Of a stretch of 53,857 nucleotides of DNA, positions 25,452 through 34,884 are shown in pieces. Both the position numbers and the translations under genes were made by a program. The notes under the pieces were generated by a model, which saw only the letters and a list, made by a program, of their open reading frames with translations, made no database searches and was not told the DNA's origin. The DNA is from Mesorhizobium sp. WSM3859 (GTDB taxonomy: Bacteria; Pseudomonadota; Alphaproteobacteria; Rhizobiales; Rhizobiaceae), in assembly GCF_002295065.1 (NCBI RefSeq), contig NZ_NSGG01000026.1:1-53857 (forward strand), given 5' to 3'. Every line of letters starts with the position of its first letter. Positions within the stretch are counted from its first letter, which is position 1.

Positions 25452-25856
25452 TCAGCCGGGAACATGCCCATCATACTGCGGCAAGTCGTCGGCGATTGTG
25501 AACCACTTCGCCTTGGAGCCGACAAAGATGTGCGCGGTCGGCCGTATGCTCGGATCGTCGACCAAGGTTCCCATAGCGACGTGGACATAGGCACCGCCGC
25601 GGACCAGCGAATAGAGCAGCGAGCCGCATCTGCCGCAATGCGCGTCATGGCCGCTCTCGTCGCCGAAAATCAGCAGCCTGTCGTCGCCCGCGGTGAGACG
25701 GAACTTGCCACGTTCGATGCCGGCGAAGGGCTTGAACGCCGACCCCGTCGTGCGCCGGCAGTTGGAGCAGTGGCAGTTCGCGGCATAGACGAATTCGTCC
25801 GCCACTTCATAGTGAACGGCGCCGCAGAAGCATTTCCCGGTAAGTTTGCGCGTCAC
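25452..25856 (-). CDS. GFA-family (CENP-V/Gfa fold) zinc protein, second copy
   Basis: A 134-residue PF04828 protein. The metal motifs are GKCFCGAVHYEV, ANCHCSNCRRTTGS and AHCGRCGSLLYS. It is clearly a different branch from the family member at 24256 (little identity outside the cysteines), so it is not a recent duplicate. Function is not defined beyond the family; it probably binds a thiol adduct. It is transcribed in the same direction as the other one but 600 bases away. Confidence 0.88.
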   Translation of the reverse strand: MTRKLTGKCFCGAVHYEVADEFVYAANCHCSNCRRTTGSAFKPFAGIERGKFRLTAGDDRLLIFGDESGHDAHCGRCGSLLYSLVRGGAYVHVAMGTLVDDPSIRPTAHIFVGSKAKWFTIADDLPQYDGHVPG

Positions 25857-25879
25857 CGGATCTTCCTTTGTGCAACGGC

Positions 25880-26021
25880 GGATATGCCCAGGTCCATGTC
25901 AGGCTGACCCGAGAATGGCAGTTTCCGAGAGCCGGAGCGGAGCGTACTTAAAGTACGTGAGCAGCGGAAGCGCAGGAAACCGTCATTCGCAGGCCGGCCT
26001 CACCTGGATATGGGCATATCC
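25880..26021. repeat. Long palindromic repeat containing GTACTTAAAGTAC
   Basis: Outer arms GGATATGCCCAGGT and ACCTGGATATGGGCATATCC are inverted, an inner pair GGCAGTTTCC / GGAAACCGTC matches less well, and the centre is the short palindrome GTACTTAAAGTAC. The whole 142-base unit fills the gap between the GFA gene and the end of prfB. Units of this kind are dispersed in rhizobial genomes. It touches the prfB stop codon and may act as its terminator. Confidence 0.75.
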
Positions 26022-27152
26022 TAATCCAGGTCCGCCACCGCTTCGCCCGCACCGCCCTCGATGCGATGCGAGAGCGAGGCTTCCATGAACTCGTCGAGGT
26101 CGCCGTCGAGCACGCTCGACGGCGAGGTGCTTTCGACGCCGGTGCGCAGATCCTTCACGAGCTGATAGGGCTGCAGCACGTAGGAGCGGATCTGGTGGCC
26201 CCAGCCGATGTCGCTCTTCGAGGCTTCCGTGGCGTTGGCGACCGCCTCGCGCTTCTTCAGCTCTTCCTCGTAGAGGCGCGAGCGCAGCATTTCCCAGGCC
26301 TTGGCGCGGTTCTTGTGCTGCGAGCGCTCGGCCTGACAGGCAACCGCGATGCCGGTCGCGAGATGGGTGATGCGGACCGCCGAGTCGGTGGTGTTGACGT
26401 GCTGGCCGCCGGAACCGGAGGAGCGATAAGTATCGATGCGCACGTCAGATTCCGAGACATCGATCTCTATCTTGTCGTCGACGACAGGATAGACCCAGAC
26501 ACTAGAGAAGGAGGTGTGGCGCCGCGCATTGCTGTCGTAGGGCGAGATGCGTACCAGGCGGTGGACGCCGGATTCCGTCTTCAGCCAGCCATAAGCGTTG
26601 TGGCCCTTGATCAGCACTGTGGCAGACTTGATGCCCGCCTCTTCGCCGTCATGGACTTCCAGCACCTCGACCTTGAAACGGCGGCGCTCAGCCCAGCGCG
26701 TGTACATGCGCAGCAGCATCGAGGCCCAGTCCTGGCTTTCGGTACCGCCCGCGCCGGCATGGATTTCAAGATAGGTGTCGTTGGCGTCGGCTTCGCCGGA
26801 AAGCAGCGTCTCGACCTGCCGGGCCTTCGCCTCGCCCTGCATCGAGCGCAGCGCAGCCTCCGCTTCCGCGATGATGCCGTCGTCGCCCTCTTCCTCGCCG
26901 AGCTCGATCAGGCCGATATTGTCGTCCAGCGCCTGTGTCATTCCCTTGACGGCGGCAATGCCGTCCTCCAGCTCCTGGCGCTCCCGCATCAGCTTCTGCG
27001 CTTCGATCGGATCATTCCAGAGGCTGGAATCCTCGGCGCGCGAATTCAGGTATTCAAGCCGCTTTACAGCCTGATCCCAGTCAAAGATGCCTCCTCAGCA
27101 GGGTTATCGCCTGCCTGATCTCGTCGACAATGTTGAGCGTTTCCGCGCGCAT
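26021..27152 (-). CDS. prfB: Peptide chain release factor 2, made by programmed +1 frameshift
   Basis: RF2 recognises UGA and UAA and releases the finished protein. The start is ATG at 27152 (MRAETLNIVDEIRQAITLLR), and the zero frame stops at TGA (27083-27081) after 23 codons. A +1 shift on CTT-TGA-C continues as DWDQAVKRLEYLNSRAEDSS through to 26021, giving 376 residues, close to E. coli RF2 at 365. The hydrolysis motif GGQ sits in SSGSGGQHVNTTDS. The stop-codon recognition tripeptide reads SPY (LVRISPYDSNARRH) rather than the E. coli SPF. Calling the gene from the internal ATG at 26989 would lose the first 53 or so residues. Confidence 0.93.
27080..27095 (-). promoter_or_regulatory. prfB: prfB programmed frameshift site
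   Basis: The reverse strand reads AGGAGGCATCTTTGAC. It contains an internal Shine-Dalgarno-like AGGAGG (27090-27095) three bases before CTT TGA C, the classic arrangement that lets RF2 control its own level: when RF2 is scarce, the ribosome pauses on UGA and slips +1. Confidence 0.93.
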
Positions 27153-27232
27153 GGCTCTTCGTTCGGTCCTGTTCTTTCGGTCTTTTCGGAATAGGCGCGA
27201 TACATAGGCACGGCATCGCCGCCTGTAAAGCG

Positions 27233-27262
27233 AAATGGGCCGGCGGTCCCGCCAGCCCATTC
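27233..27262 (-). terminator. Probable terminator after the PBP1A gene
   Basis: On the reverse strand ATGGGCTGGCGG and CCGCCGGCCCAT form a stem with one mismatch, followed by TTCGC. The T-run is weak, so it is a tentative terminator about 20 bases past the PBP1A stop codon. Confidence 0.5.
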
Positions 27263-27278
27263 GAGAACTATCGAGACG

Positions 27279-29735
27279 TCAGTAGAGCCCGCCGCCGCCG
27301 TCCTGGATGGCCTGGTTGGCTTGTGGCGACAGCGCGCCACCCGAACCGTTGGAGCCATCCGCGCCCATGCCGATCACCCAGTAGCTGTCGGCCGGGCCGG
27401 TGCCTGGCTTGAACGCCTCGACGATGGTGTTGGGATCGCCTTCGGCGGCGCGCATGCCGGTCTTGCGGTTGATGGCGATGAGCTTCATGCCGTCCGGAAC
27501 CTGGAAGTCGGTGTTCGGCTTGCCGTCGAGCGCCACGCGCATGAAGTCCTTGAAGATCGGCGCGGCGAGACCGCCGCCCGTGGCACCCTTGCCGAGCCCG
27601 CGCGGCGTGTCGTAGCCCATGTAGAGACCGACGACGAGGTTTGGCGTGAAGCCGATGAACCAGGCGTCCTTTTCGTCATTGGTGGTGCCGGTCTTGCCGG
27701 CGATGTGGCGGCCGAGCTCGCCGATGGTGGCGCCGGTGCCGCGCTGCACGACACCTTCCATCATCGAGGTGATCTGGTAGGCCGTCATCGGGTCGAGCAC
27801 CTGCTCGGAATTGTCGACCAGCTCCGGCTCGGGCTGGTTCTTCCATTCGGTGGCGTTGCAGCCCTCGCAGCCGCGCTCGTCCTGCTTGAACACCGTCTTG
27901 CCGTAGCGGTCCTGGATGCGGTCGATGAGCGAGGGTTTGATCGATTTGCCGCCATTGGCCATGATCGAATAGGCCGAGACCATGCGCATGACGGTCGTCT
28001 CGCCGGAGCCCAGCGCCATCGGCAGATAGGGCGCCAGGTGGTCGTAGACGCCGAAGCGCTCGGCATATTCCACGACCAGCTTCATGCCCATGTCGTTGGC
28101 AAGCCGCACCGTCATCAGGTTGCGCGACTTCTCGATGCCGGAGCGCAAGGTGGCCGGGCCGGCGACCGTGCCGTCATAGTTCTTCGGCGTCCAGGTGGTG
28201 TTGCCGCTCTGGATGGTGATCGGGCCGTCCATGATCACGGAGGCAGGCGTGTAGCCATTGTCGAGCGCGGCCGAATAGACAATCGGCTTGAACGAGGAGC
28301 CGGGCTGGCGCATCGCCTGGGTCGCGCGGTTGAACTCGGACTGCGCGTAGGAGAATCCGCCGACCATGGCGAGCACGCGGCCGGTATGCGGATCCATGGC
28401 GACGAGACCGCCCTCGACCTCGGGCACCTGGCGCAGCATATAGGTGTTGTCGGAGCCTTCGTTCTTCTGCACGAAGACGACGTCGCCGGGCTCCAGCACT
28501 TCCGCCGGAGACTTCGCCCTGACGGACTTGCCGTTGACGACGTGACGCATGGCGAAGCCCATATCGTCCTTGCTGACGGTGCCCTCGACGCGGTCCTTGA
28601 CCAGCTCGCCGGAGACCTGGCGCGTCGGCTGGATGCCGATGGTCAGGCCGTCCGCCGAACTATCGAGCACAACGGCAAGCTTCCATTCCGGCACGTCCTC
28701 TAGGCCCTTCGCGTTACCCAGCGGCACGCCCCAGTCGCCGGAAATGTCGATATGCGTGACCGGACCGCGGTAACCGCGCAGCATGTCGTATTTGAGCAGG
28801 CCGTTCTGCAGCGACTTGCGGGCGATAAGCTGGATGTTCGGATCAAGCGTGGTGCGCACCGACAGGCCGCCTTCATAGAGCGCGTTCTCGCCGTAGCGGG
28901 CGATGATCTGGCGGCGAACTTCCTCCGTGAAATACTCGCCGGCAAACAGATAGGAGCCGTTGCGGCGCGGCGTCACGCCAAGCGGCTCTGCCTTGGCCTT
29001 GGCGCCCTCCTCTCGGGTGACGTAGCCATTCTCGACCATCTGGTCGATGACCCAGTTGCGGCGCTCGATCGCGCGGTCCGCGTGCTTGAAGGGATGATAA
29101 TTGTTCGGGCCCTTGGGCAGCGAGGCGAGATAGGCGGCTTCCGCGACCGTCAGTTCGTTGACCGACTTGTCGAAATAGGTGAGCGCCGCACCCGCGACGC
29201 CATAAGCGCCGAAGCCGAAGAAGATTTCATTGAGGTAGAGTTCAAGGATGCGGTCCTTGGAATAGGCCTGCTCGATGCGGAAGGCCAGGATCATCTCCTT
29301 GATCTTGCGCTCGTAGGTCTGATCCGAGGTGAGCAGGAAGTTTTTCGCCACCTGCTGGGTGATGGTCGAAGCGCCGACCTGGCGCCGGCCCGAGCCGAGG
29401 TTCTGCAGGTTGACGATGATGGCGCGGCCGAGGCCGGTGACGTCGATGCCGGGGTGGTTGTAGAAATTCTTGTCCTCGGCCGACATGAAGGCGGCCTTGA
29501 CGCGGTCCGGGATGGCCTGGATCGGCAGATAGAGCCGCCGCTCGCGCGCATATTCCGCCATGAGCGAGCCGTCGGAGGCATGAATGCGCGTCGTCACCGG
29601 CGGTTCGTATTTGGCCAGAACCTCGTAGTCGGGCAGATCCTTCGCGACATGGCTGATATAGATGGCAAGGCCGGCTGCCACCAGCAACGCCAGCGTCGTG
29701 CCGATGCCAAAGAAATAGCCGATGAGACGAATCAT
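27279..29735 (-). CDS. mrcA: Penicillin-binding protein 1A (bifunctional peptidoglycan synthase)
   Basis: An 818-residue class A PBP. One N-terminal membrane anchor (LIGYFFGIGTTLALLVAAGL) is followed by the glycosyltransferase domain with SAEDKNFYNHPGIDVTGLGR and GASTITQQVAKNF (residues about 60-230). An OB-type insert lies between the domains. The transpeptidase domain carries MRQPGSSFKPIVYSAALDNG (SxxK), KSRNLMTV (SxN) and AGKTGTTNDEKDAWFIGFTP (KTG). It polymerises and cross-links the cell wall in the periplasm. Length is normal. An amidase gene follows upstream on the same strand, 230 bases away. Confidence 0.95.
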   Translation of the reverse strand: MIRLIGYFFGIGTTLALLVAAGLAIYISHVAKDLPDYEVLAKYEPPVTTRIHASDGSLMAEYARERRLYLPIQAIPDRVKAAFMSAEDKNFYNHPGIDVTGLGRAIIVNLQNLGSGRRQVGASTITQQVAKNFLLTSDQTYERKIKEMILAFRIEQAYSKDRILELYLNEIFFGFGAYGVAGAALTYFDKSVNELTVAEAAYLASLPKGPNNYHPFKHADRAIERRNWVIDQMVENGYVTREEGAKAKAEPLGVTPRRNGSYLFAGEYFTEEVRRQIIARYGENALYEGGLSVRTTLDPNIQLIARKSLQNGLLKYDMLRGYRGPVTHIDISGDWGVPLGNAKGLEDVPEWKLAVVLDSSADGLTIGIQPTRQVSGELVKDRVEGTVSKDDMGFAMRHVVNGKSVRAKSPAEVLEPGDVVFVQKNEGSDNTYMLRQVPEVEGGLVAMDPHTGRVLAMVGGFSYAQSEFNRATQAMRQPGSSFKPIVYSAALDNGYTPASVIMDGPITIQSGNTTWTPKNYDGTVAGPATLRSGIEKSRNLMTVRLANDMGMKLVVEYAERFGVYDHLAPYLPMALGSGETTVMRMVSAYSIMANGGKSIKPSLIDRIQDRYGKTVFKQDERGCEGCNATEWKNQPEPELVDNSEQVLDPMTAYQITSMMEGVVQRGTGATIGELGRHIAGKTGTTNDEKDAWFIGFTPNLVVGLYMGYDTPRGLGKGATGGGLAAPIFKDFMRVALDGKPNTDFQVPDGMKLIAINRKTGMRAAEGDPNTIVEAFKPGTGPADSYWVIGMGADGSNGSGGALSPQANQAIQDGGGGLY

Positions 29736-29964
29736 ACCCGCTCCAGTCCGAGGTTCGGGAATTTCCTAAACGAAGCCGACAGTCGCGCAAGCTTCCCGGG
29801 GCGGTCCCAATCCGCAATCAAAAACCCATGTCGCCACCATGTGGACAAAATACGGCAGCGCGAAATTTGAGGACTCGGCCACTCAATAATAACGCCGGGT
29901 GTTGTCGTCATGCAACGGCTGCTTGTGGTTGTAGACGCCCGGTGATTGTGAGCGGGCCGGCCGG

Positions 29965-31221
29965 TCAACCGCCCGTCGCCGTTCCGGCCTTGGCTGCGGC
30001 AAACAGGGCGACCGCGTTGGTTATGCTTTGCGCCGCCTTGCCGCGCCAGTCGGCGTTGAGCAGCTGCGCCTCGTCCTTGCTGTTGGACAGGTAGCCAAGC
30101 TCGACCAGAACGGACGGCACGTCCGGAGCCTTGAGCACCTTGAAGCCGGCCGAGCGTTGCGGATTGTTGATGAGGCCGACACTGGTCGACAATTGGCCGA
30201 CCAGCGTATGGGCGAAGCTCATCGAGAAGCCATGCGTTTCCCGGCGGATCAGGTCGATGAGGATGTCGGTGACTTCCTTGTTGTCGTCCTCGATCTTCAT
30301 TCCCGCGAACTGATCGGACAGGTTCTCGCGATCGGCAAGCGCCTGGGCCTCGGGATCGGAGGCTTTGTCCGAGAGCGTGTAGACCGTGGCGCCGCGAAGA
30401 CCTTTAACGGCGATCGTATCGGCGTGGATCGAGATCAAGAGGTCCGCCTCATGCTGGCGTGCGATGCGCACACGCTCGTCAAGCGCCAGATAGACGTCGT
30501 CGTCGCGTGTCATGAAGACATCGTATTTGCCGACCGCGGCCAGCTTGTCGCGCAATTCCTTGGCAAAAGCGAGCGTGACGTCCTTCTCGACCGTGCCGGC
30601 TGAGCTTTCGGCGCCGCCGTCGACGCCGCCATGGCCGGGGTCGATCACCACCGTGAAGCGATGACCGGGCGCCGAGACCGGCCCGGTGCCGACCCGCTCG
30701 CCTTTTTCGGTGGAGACCGTCGAACCGGTGGTCAGCGACTGGTTGGCGAGGGCCTCGTCGAACTCCCGTTCGGAGGCGGCCGACATATCGATGGCGATGC
30801 GGTAGCCGGTGCCGTCGTCATTCTTGAGCACGTCGAGCTTGTCGACGGCGAAAGGACCCTTGCCGGTCAGGATCAGTCGCGAACCATGTCCCTGATCGCC
30901 GTAGCGGACGGCCCGCACAAGGCCACGCGGCTTCACATCCTTGGCGTCGAGAGCGAATCGCGTGCGCGGGAGGTCGACGACCAGGCGATTGGGGCCGCGC
31001 AGCAGGAACCATTTGACGTCCGGCTCGCGATCGAAATTAACGACGATGCGCATCTTGGTGGCGTCGCCGGCCATCTTATAGCCGGTCGCGCCAAGCACAG
31101 CGTCGGCGTGCGCGGCGGCCGCGAAACAAAGCAGCAGCGCCAGCAGCAGGGCGGCCCGGGCCATGCGCGTGAAATGCGCCGCGGCCCCACCCCTCTTGTC
31201 CGCGCTGCCCGCCAGTCCCAT
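29965..31221 (-). CDS. N-acetylmuramoyl-L-alanine amidase, AMIN-Amidase_3 (AmiC type)
   Basis: A 418-residue exported cell-wall hydrolase. A signal peptide (RAALLLALLLCFAAAAHADA) precedes an AMIN domain (residues about 45-150) that targets the septum and outer envelope. The Amidase_3 domain then has the zinc-binding VVIDPGHGGVDGGAES, SIHADTIAVKGLRG and VPSVLVELGYLSNSKDEAQL, the last with the catalytic glutamate. It cleaves the bond between muramic acid and peptide stems during daughter-cell separation. The gene is upstream of PBP1A, possibly in one operon. Start 31221 is used; an internal ATG 19 codons later gives a shorter signal peptide. Confidence 0.93.
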   Translation of the reverse strand: MGLAGSADKRGGAAAHFTRMARAALLLALLLCFAAAAHADAVLGATGYKMAGDATKMRIVVNFDREPDVKWFLLRGPNRLVVDLPRTRFALDAKDVKPRGLVRAVRYGDQGHGSRLILTGKGPFAVDKLDVLKNDDGTGYRIAIDMSAASEREFDEALANQSLTTGSTVSTEKGERVGTGPVSAPGHRFTVVIDPGHGGVDGGAESSAGTVEKDVTLAFAKELRDKLAAVGKYDVFMTRDDDVYLALDERVRIARQHEADLLISIHADTIAVKGLRGATVYTLSDKASDPEAQALADRENLSDQFAGMKIEDDNKEVTDILIDLIRRETHGFSMSFAHTLVGQLSTSVGLINNPQRSAGFKVLKAPDVPSVLVELGYLSNSKDEAQLLNADWRGKAAQSITNAVALFAAAKAGTATGG

Positions 31222-31866
31222 CTCTTATCCGTCGCTCCCGGTTTGACGCATTGCGCCCGATCTTCTCGCAGAGTGCCAGTCAGGCCGCCAATTCGATTAA
31301 CGATTGGTATTCAGAGAAGGTTAACCAAGCCTTTCAGAGGTGAGACGTACGGCGCCTTCCCTAACGGAAGCGCTTTTTGCCGGCATCCGAAATCGGGGTT
31401 GCCTTCCACCTCGCCAAATCATAAAAGCGACGTTGGATCACTGCAATCCTGGAACCGCTCGCCTCAGCAGTTTCCCGCCGAAGGTCGGATGCAAAGGCGG
31501 CTCCGTTATCCTTCCAGGCTCAGGTGGTCGCGACGATTTTCGCAGGCGTGCTCCCGTGGCGGGGGAATCGCTTGCGTGAGGAAAACGGCCGGGTTTGCCC
31601 CGCGCCGGCTCTTCGTGAGCAAACAAGCTGGTCCGGCTCAGCCCGGGCTTTGGTTCAAAAGGTCTGCTGGGTGCCGATGGCTTCAAGCGCAATCATGGAA
31701 AGGTCCGCATCAAACCGCGCCATAGTGGCTGCGGGCGGCACCGCCATTGCGCTCAAGCGGCGGCTAGCGGACATTCAATTATCCGGCATGCACACAGATA
31801 CAGGCGCACAGCGGCGGGCATTGCCACGCCAGCTGCGGCCGTCGGCTGCCGGCAGGAAACAAGATA
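31222..31866. other. rne upstream region
   Basis: A 645-base gap between the divergent amidase and rne genes. It holds no convincing gene; open frames here lack ribosome binding sites and are proline/arginine-rich. A long leader is plausible, as RNase E genes often regulate themselves through their 5' UTR. GGCAGGAAACAAGATA before the ATG supplies the ribosome binding site. I see no definite -35/-10 pair. Confidence 0.5.
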
Positions 31867-34797
31867 ATGCCCAACAAGATGCTGATAGACGCCTCCCACC
31901 CGGAGGAAACACGCGTTGTCGTCGTTCGCGGTAACCGCATCGAAGAATTCGACTTTGAATCCCAGGACAAAAAGCAGCTCAAAGGAAACATCTACCTCGC
32001 CCGCGTAACCCGCGTCGAACCTTCCCTCCAGGCAGCCTTTGTCGAGTATGGCGGCAACCGTCACGGTTTCCTCGCCTTCAGTGAAATTCATCCCGACTAT
32101 TACCAGATCCCGGTCGCCGACCGTCAGGCTCTGCTGCGCGCCGAAGCGCAGGAGGCCGAGGACGAAGACGACGAGGAAGCGGAGAACGGCGAAGAGCAGC
32201 AGGCTCGCGATCGCGGCGGCCGGCGCAACCGCCGGCGCGGCGGCAAGAACCGCGACCGCGGCGAGCACAGACACGCTTCCTCGGAAAGCGAGGAAAGCCC
32301 GGCTGAGGCCGTAGCGGCTGATGAAACCGTCGAGGCTTCTGCCGAGAATCTCGAAACCTCCGCTGAGACCGTCGAAGTCGAAGCGGTGTCGGAGACGGCC
32401 GAGCAATCCGATACGGAGGCTGGCGACGCCGCCACGGGCGAAGAGGACGGCAAGCCGTCCGAAGGTGGCCCGACCTCGATTGCCGCGAGCGTCGAGGCCG
32501 ACGTGATTTCCGAGGCGGTCCCGCAGGCGGATCAGCCCGAGCAGGCTCCCCCCGAACAGGTCGGCGAAGCCGCCGCCAGCGACGATGATCGCGGCATGCT
32601 GGAAGAAGTCTCGTCCGCGCATTCGGACGAGCATGAAGTGGAATCGGTCGGCGCCGAGGATGCGCTCGAGGAAATCCGCAACCGCCGCAAGCCGGTGCGC
32701 CGCCAGTACAAGATCCAGGAAGTCATCAAGCGCCGCCAGATCCTTTTGGTGCAGGTTGTCAAGGAAGAGCGCGGCAACAAGGGCGCGGCGCTCACCACCT
32801 ATCTTTCGCTTGCCGGCCGCTATTCGGTGCTGATGCCGAATACCGCGCGCGGCGGCGGCATCTCGCGCAAGATCACCAACGCCCAGGACCGCAAGCGCCT
32901 GAAGGAGGTGGTTGCCGACCTCGAAGTGCCGCAGGGCATGGGCGTCATCCTGCGCACCGCCGGCGAAAGCCGCACCAAGGCCGAAATCAAGCGCGACTAC
33001 GAATATCTGATGCGGCTTTGGGAAAACGTCCGCAACCTGACGCTGCAGTCGTCGGCCCCTGCCCTCGTCTATGAGGAAGGCAGCCTGATCAAGCGCTCGG
33101 TGCGCGACCTCTACAACAAGGATATCGACGAGATCCTGGTCTCCGGCGAGGATGGTTACCGCGAGGCCAAGGACTTCATGCGCATGCTGATGCCCAGCCA
33201 TGCCAAGGTGGTTCAGCCGTACCGCGACACTACGCCGATCTTCGTGCGCAACGGCATCGAGGCGCAGCTCGACCGCATGCTGCAGCCGCAGGTGACGCTG
33301 AAGAGCGGCGGCTACATCATCATCAACCAGACCGAGGCGCTGGTCTCGATCGACGTCAACTCCGGCCGCTCCACCAAGGAGCATTCGATCGAGGAGACCG
33401 CGCTCCACACCAATCTGGAAGCGGCCGAGGAGGTCGCGCGCCAGTTGAGACTGCGCGACCTTGCCGGTCTCATCGTCATCGACTTCATCGACATGGAGGA
33501 GAACCGCAACAACCGGTCCGTCGAGAAGCGGCTGAAGGATCACCTCAAGAACGACCGCGCTCGCATCCAGGTCGGCCGCATCTCGCATTTCGGCCTGATG
33601 GAAATGTCGCGCCAGCGCATCCGCGCCAGCGTGCTGGAATCGACGATGAAGCCCTGCCCGCATTGCGGCGGCACCGGCCATGTGCGCTCCGATTCTTCCG
33701 TCGCGCTGATGGTGGTGCGGGCGATCGAGGAATTCCTGCTCAAGGATTCGCGCAGCCACATCATCGTGCGTACGCCGGCCGCGACGGCGCTTTATGTGCT
33801 GAACCACAAACGCGCCAACCTGGTTGAGCTCGAGGCCCGTTTCGGCCTGACGATCACGATCGAGGCCGATGAAACGCTTGGCACCCAGCATTACGCGATC
33901 TTCCGCGGCGCCATCGCCGAGAAGCCGGAAGGCTTCGTCGAGGTGCGCAGCCTGCCGGCCTATGTCGAGCCGGAAGAGCCCGAGGACGAGATCGTCATCG
34001 AGGAAGAAGAAGAGGTCGCGGTGCAGGCCGAACAGCCGCGCCACCCGCAGCCGCAGGGCCAGCACCAGCAGCGGTCCGAGGACGGCGAAGGCCGTGATCG
34101 CAAGCGTCGCAAGCGCCGGCGGCGGCGTGGAGGCAGGGACCGCGACCGCGAGCATAATGGGGATGCCCAGGCTGCGCCGGCGGAAGCTGGCGAAACCAGC
34201 GACGATGCCGCGGATGCACCGGAGGAAGCAGCCCAGGAGGCGACCGCCGGTGGCGAGGCCGTGGCGGCCGCAGCCGAGGATGCTTCCGGCAAGAAGCGCC
34301 GGCGCGGCAAGCGCGGCGGCAAGCGCAACCGCCGTGACGACGAGGCTTCGGAGGCCGTCGCCGGCGACGTCGAGGTCGAAGCGGCGGAAGATGAAGACGC
34401 CGCAGCCGAGCCGGCGGTAGCAGCCGCGCCCGAGCAGCCTGCTGCTCCCACGGCGGCCAATGACGATGCCGAGGCGGTCGAAAAGCCGAAGAAGCCCCGC
34501 CGTTCGCGCGCGAAGAAAGCGGCCGAGGAAGCCGTGGCCGAGACGGTGTCCGAACCTGTGGCGGAAGCTCAGGTCGCGCCCGTGGCGGTCGAGCCGGAGC
34601 CGGCCCCTGCCGCTCCTGAGCCGGCACCCGCGGCGGCCGAGGCGGAGCCCGCCGCCAATGCCCATCCGACGCGGCGCAAGCCGCAGTCGACCGACGCGCC
34701 GGTTGTTCCCGTCGTCTCCTCGAACGTCTCCGAAGAGGCCAAGGCCGAGGACAAGCCGAAGCGCGCCGGCTGGTGGCAGCGCAAGGGTTTTTTCTAA
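31867..34797 (+). CDS. rne: Ribonuclease E
   Basis: A 976-residue endoribonuclease that starts decay of mRNA and processes rRNA and tRNA precursors. The N-terminal S1 RNA-binding domain (GNIYLARVTRVEPSLQAAFV) is split by an acidic insert at residues about 95-275, rich in Glu, Asp, Ala and Ser. The catalytic core then has NARGGGISRKI, the metal-binding SIDVNSGRSTKEHSIE and IVIDFIDMEENRNN, and a zinc-link CPHCGGTGH. Residues 700-970 are an alternating acidic and Arg-rich scaffold, the part that docks degradosome partners, ending GWWQRKGFF. A terminator follows at 34831. Confidence 0.95.
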   Translation: MPNKMLIDASHPEETRVVVVRGNRIEEFDFESQDKKQLKGNIYLARVTRVEPSLQAAFVEYGGNRHGFLAFSEIHPDYYQIPVADRQALLRAEAQEAEDEDDEEAENGEEQQARDRGGRRNRRRGGKNRDRGEHRHASSESEESPAEAVAADETVEASAENLETSAETVEVEAVSETAEQSDTEAGDAATGEEDGKPSEGGPTSIAASVEADVISEAVPQADQPEQAPPEQVGEAAASDDDRGMLEEVSSAHSDEHEVESVGAEDALEEIRNRRKPVRRQYKIQEVIKRRQILLVQVVKEERGNKGAALTTYLSLAGRYSVLMPNTARGGGISRKITNAQDRKRLKEVVADLEVPQGMGVILRTAGESRTKAEIKRDYEYLMRLWENVRNLTLQSSAPALVYEEGSLIKRSVRDLYNKDIDEILVSGEDGYREAKDFMRMLMPSHAKVVQPYRDTTPIFVRNGIEAQLDRMLQPQVTLKSGGYIIINQTEALVSIDVNSGRSTKEHSIEETALHTNLEAAEEVARQLRLRDLAGLIVIDFIDMEENRNNRSVEKRLKDHLKNDRARIQVGRISHFGLMEMSRQRIRASVLESTMKPCPHCGGTGHVRSDSSVALMVVRAIEEFLLKDSRSHIIVRTPAATALYVLNHKRANLVELEARFGLTITIEADETLGTQHYAIFRGAIAEKPEGFVEVRSLPAYVEPEEPEDEIVIEEEEEVAVQAEQPRHPQPQGQHQQRSEDGEGRDRKRRKRRRRRGGRDRDREHNGDAQAAPAEAGETSDDAADAPEEAAQEATAGGEAVAAAAEDASGKKRRRGKRGGKRNRRDDEASEAVAGDVEVEAAEDEDAAAEPAVAAAPEQPAAPTAANDDAEAVEKPKKPRRSRAKKAAEEAVAETVSEPVAEAQVAPVAVEPEPAPAAPEPAPAAAEAEPAANAHPTRRKPQSTDAPVVPVVSSNVSEEAKAEDKPKRAGWWQRKGFF

Positions 34798-34830
34798 ACC
34801 TTTCAGGTCGTTAGACTGATCTTTTGAGAG

Positions 34831-34864
34831 AATCCCGCGCCGAACCTGGCGCGGGATTTTTCAT
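34831..34864 (+). terminator. Terminator after rne
   Basis: AATCCCGCGC (34831-34840) pairs with GCGCGGGATT (34849-34858), followed by TTTCATTT. It is 34 bases past the rne stop. Confidence 0.88.
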
Positions 34865-34884
34865 TTCCGCGAACGGGCATCGTT

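Noticed and set aside
24256..25856. The two GFA-family genes as a recent tandem duplication
   Set aside because: They share the zinc cysteines but little else, and a different gene lies between them.
31753..34665. A 970-codon open frame on the reverse strand across rne
   Set aside because: It is antisense to an unmistakable RNase E, and GC-rich third positions keep the opposite strand open. Its product is low-complexity Arg/Leu/Gly with no domain.
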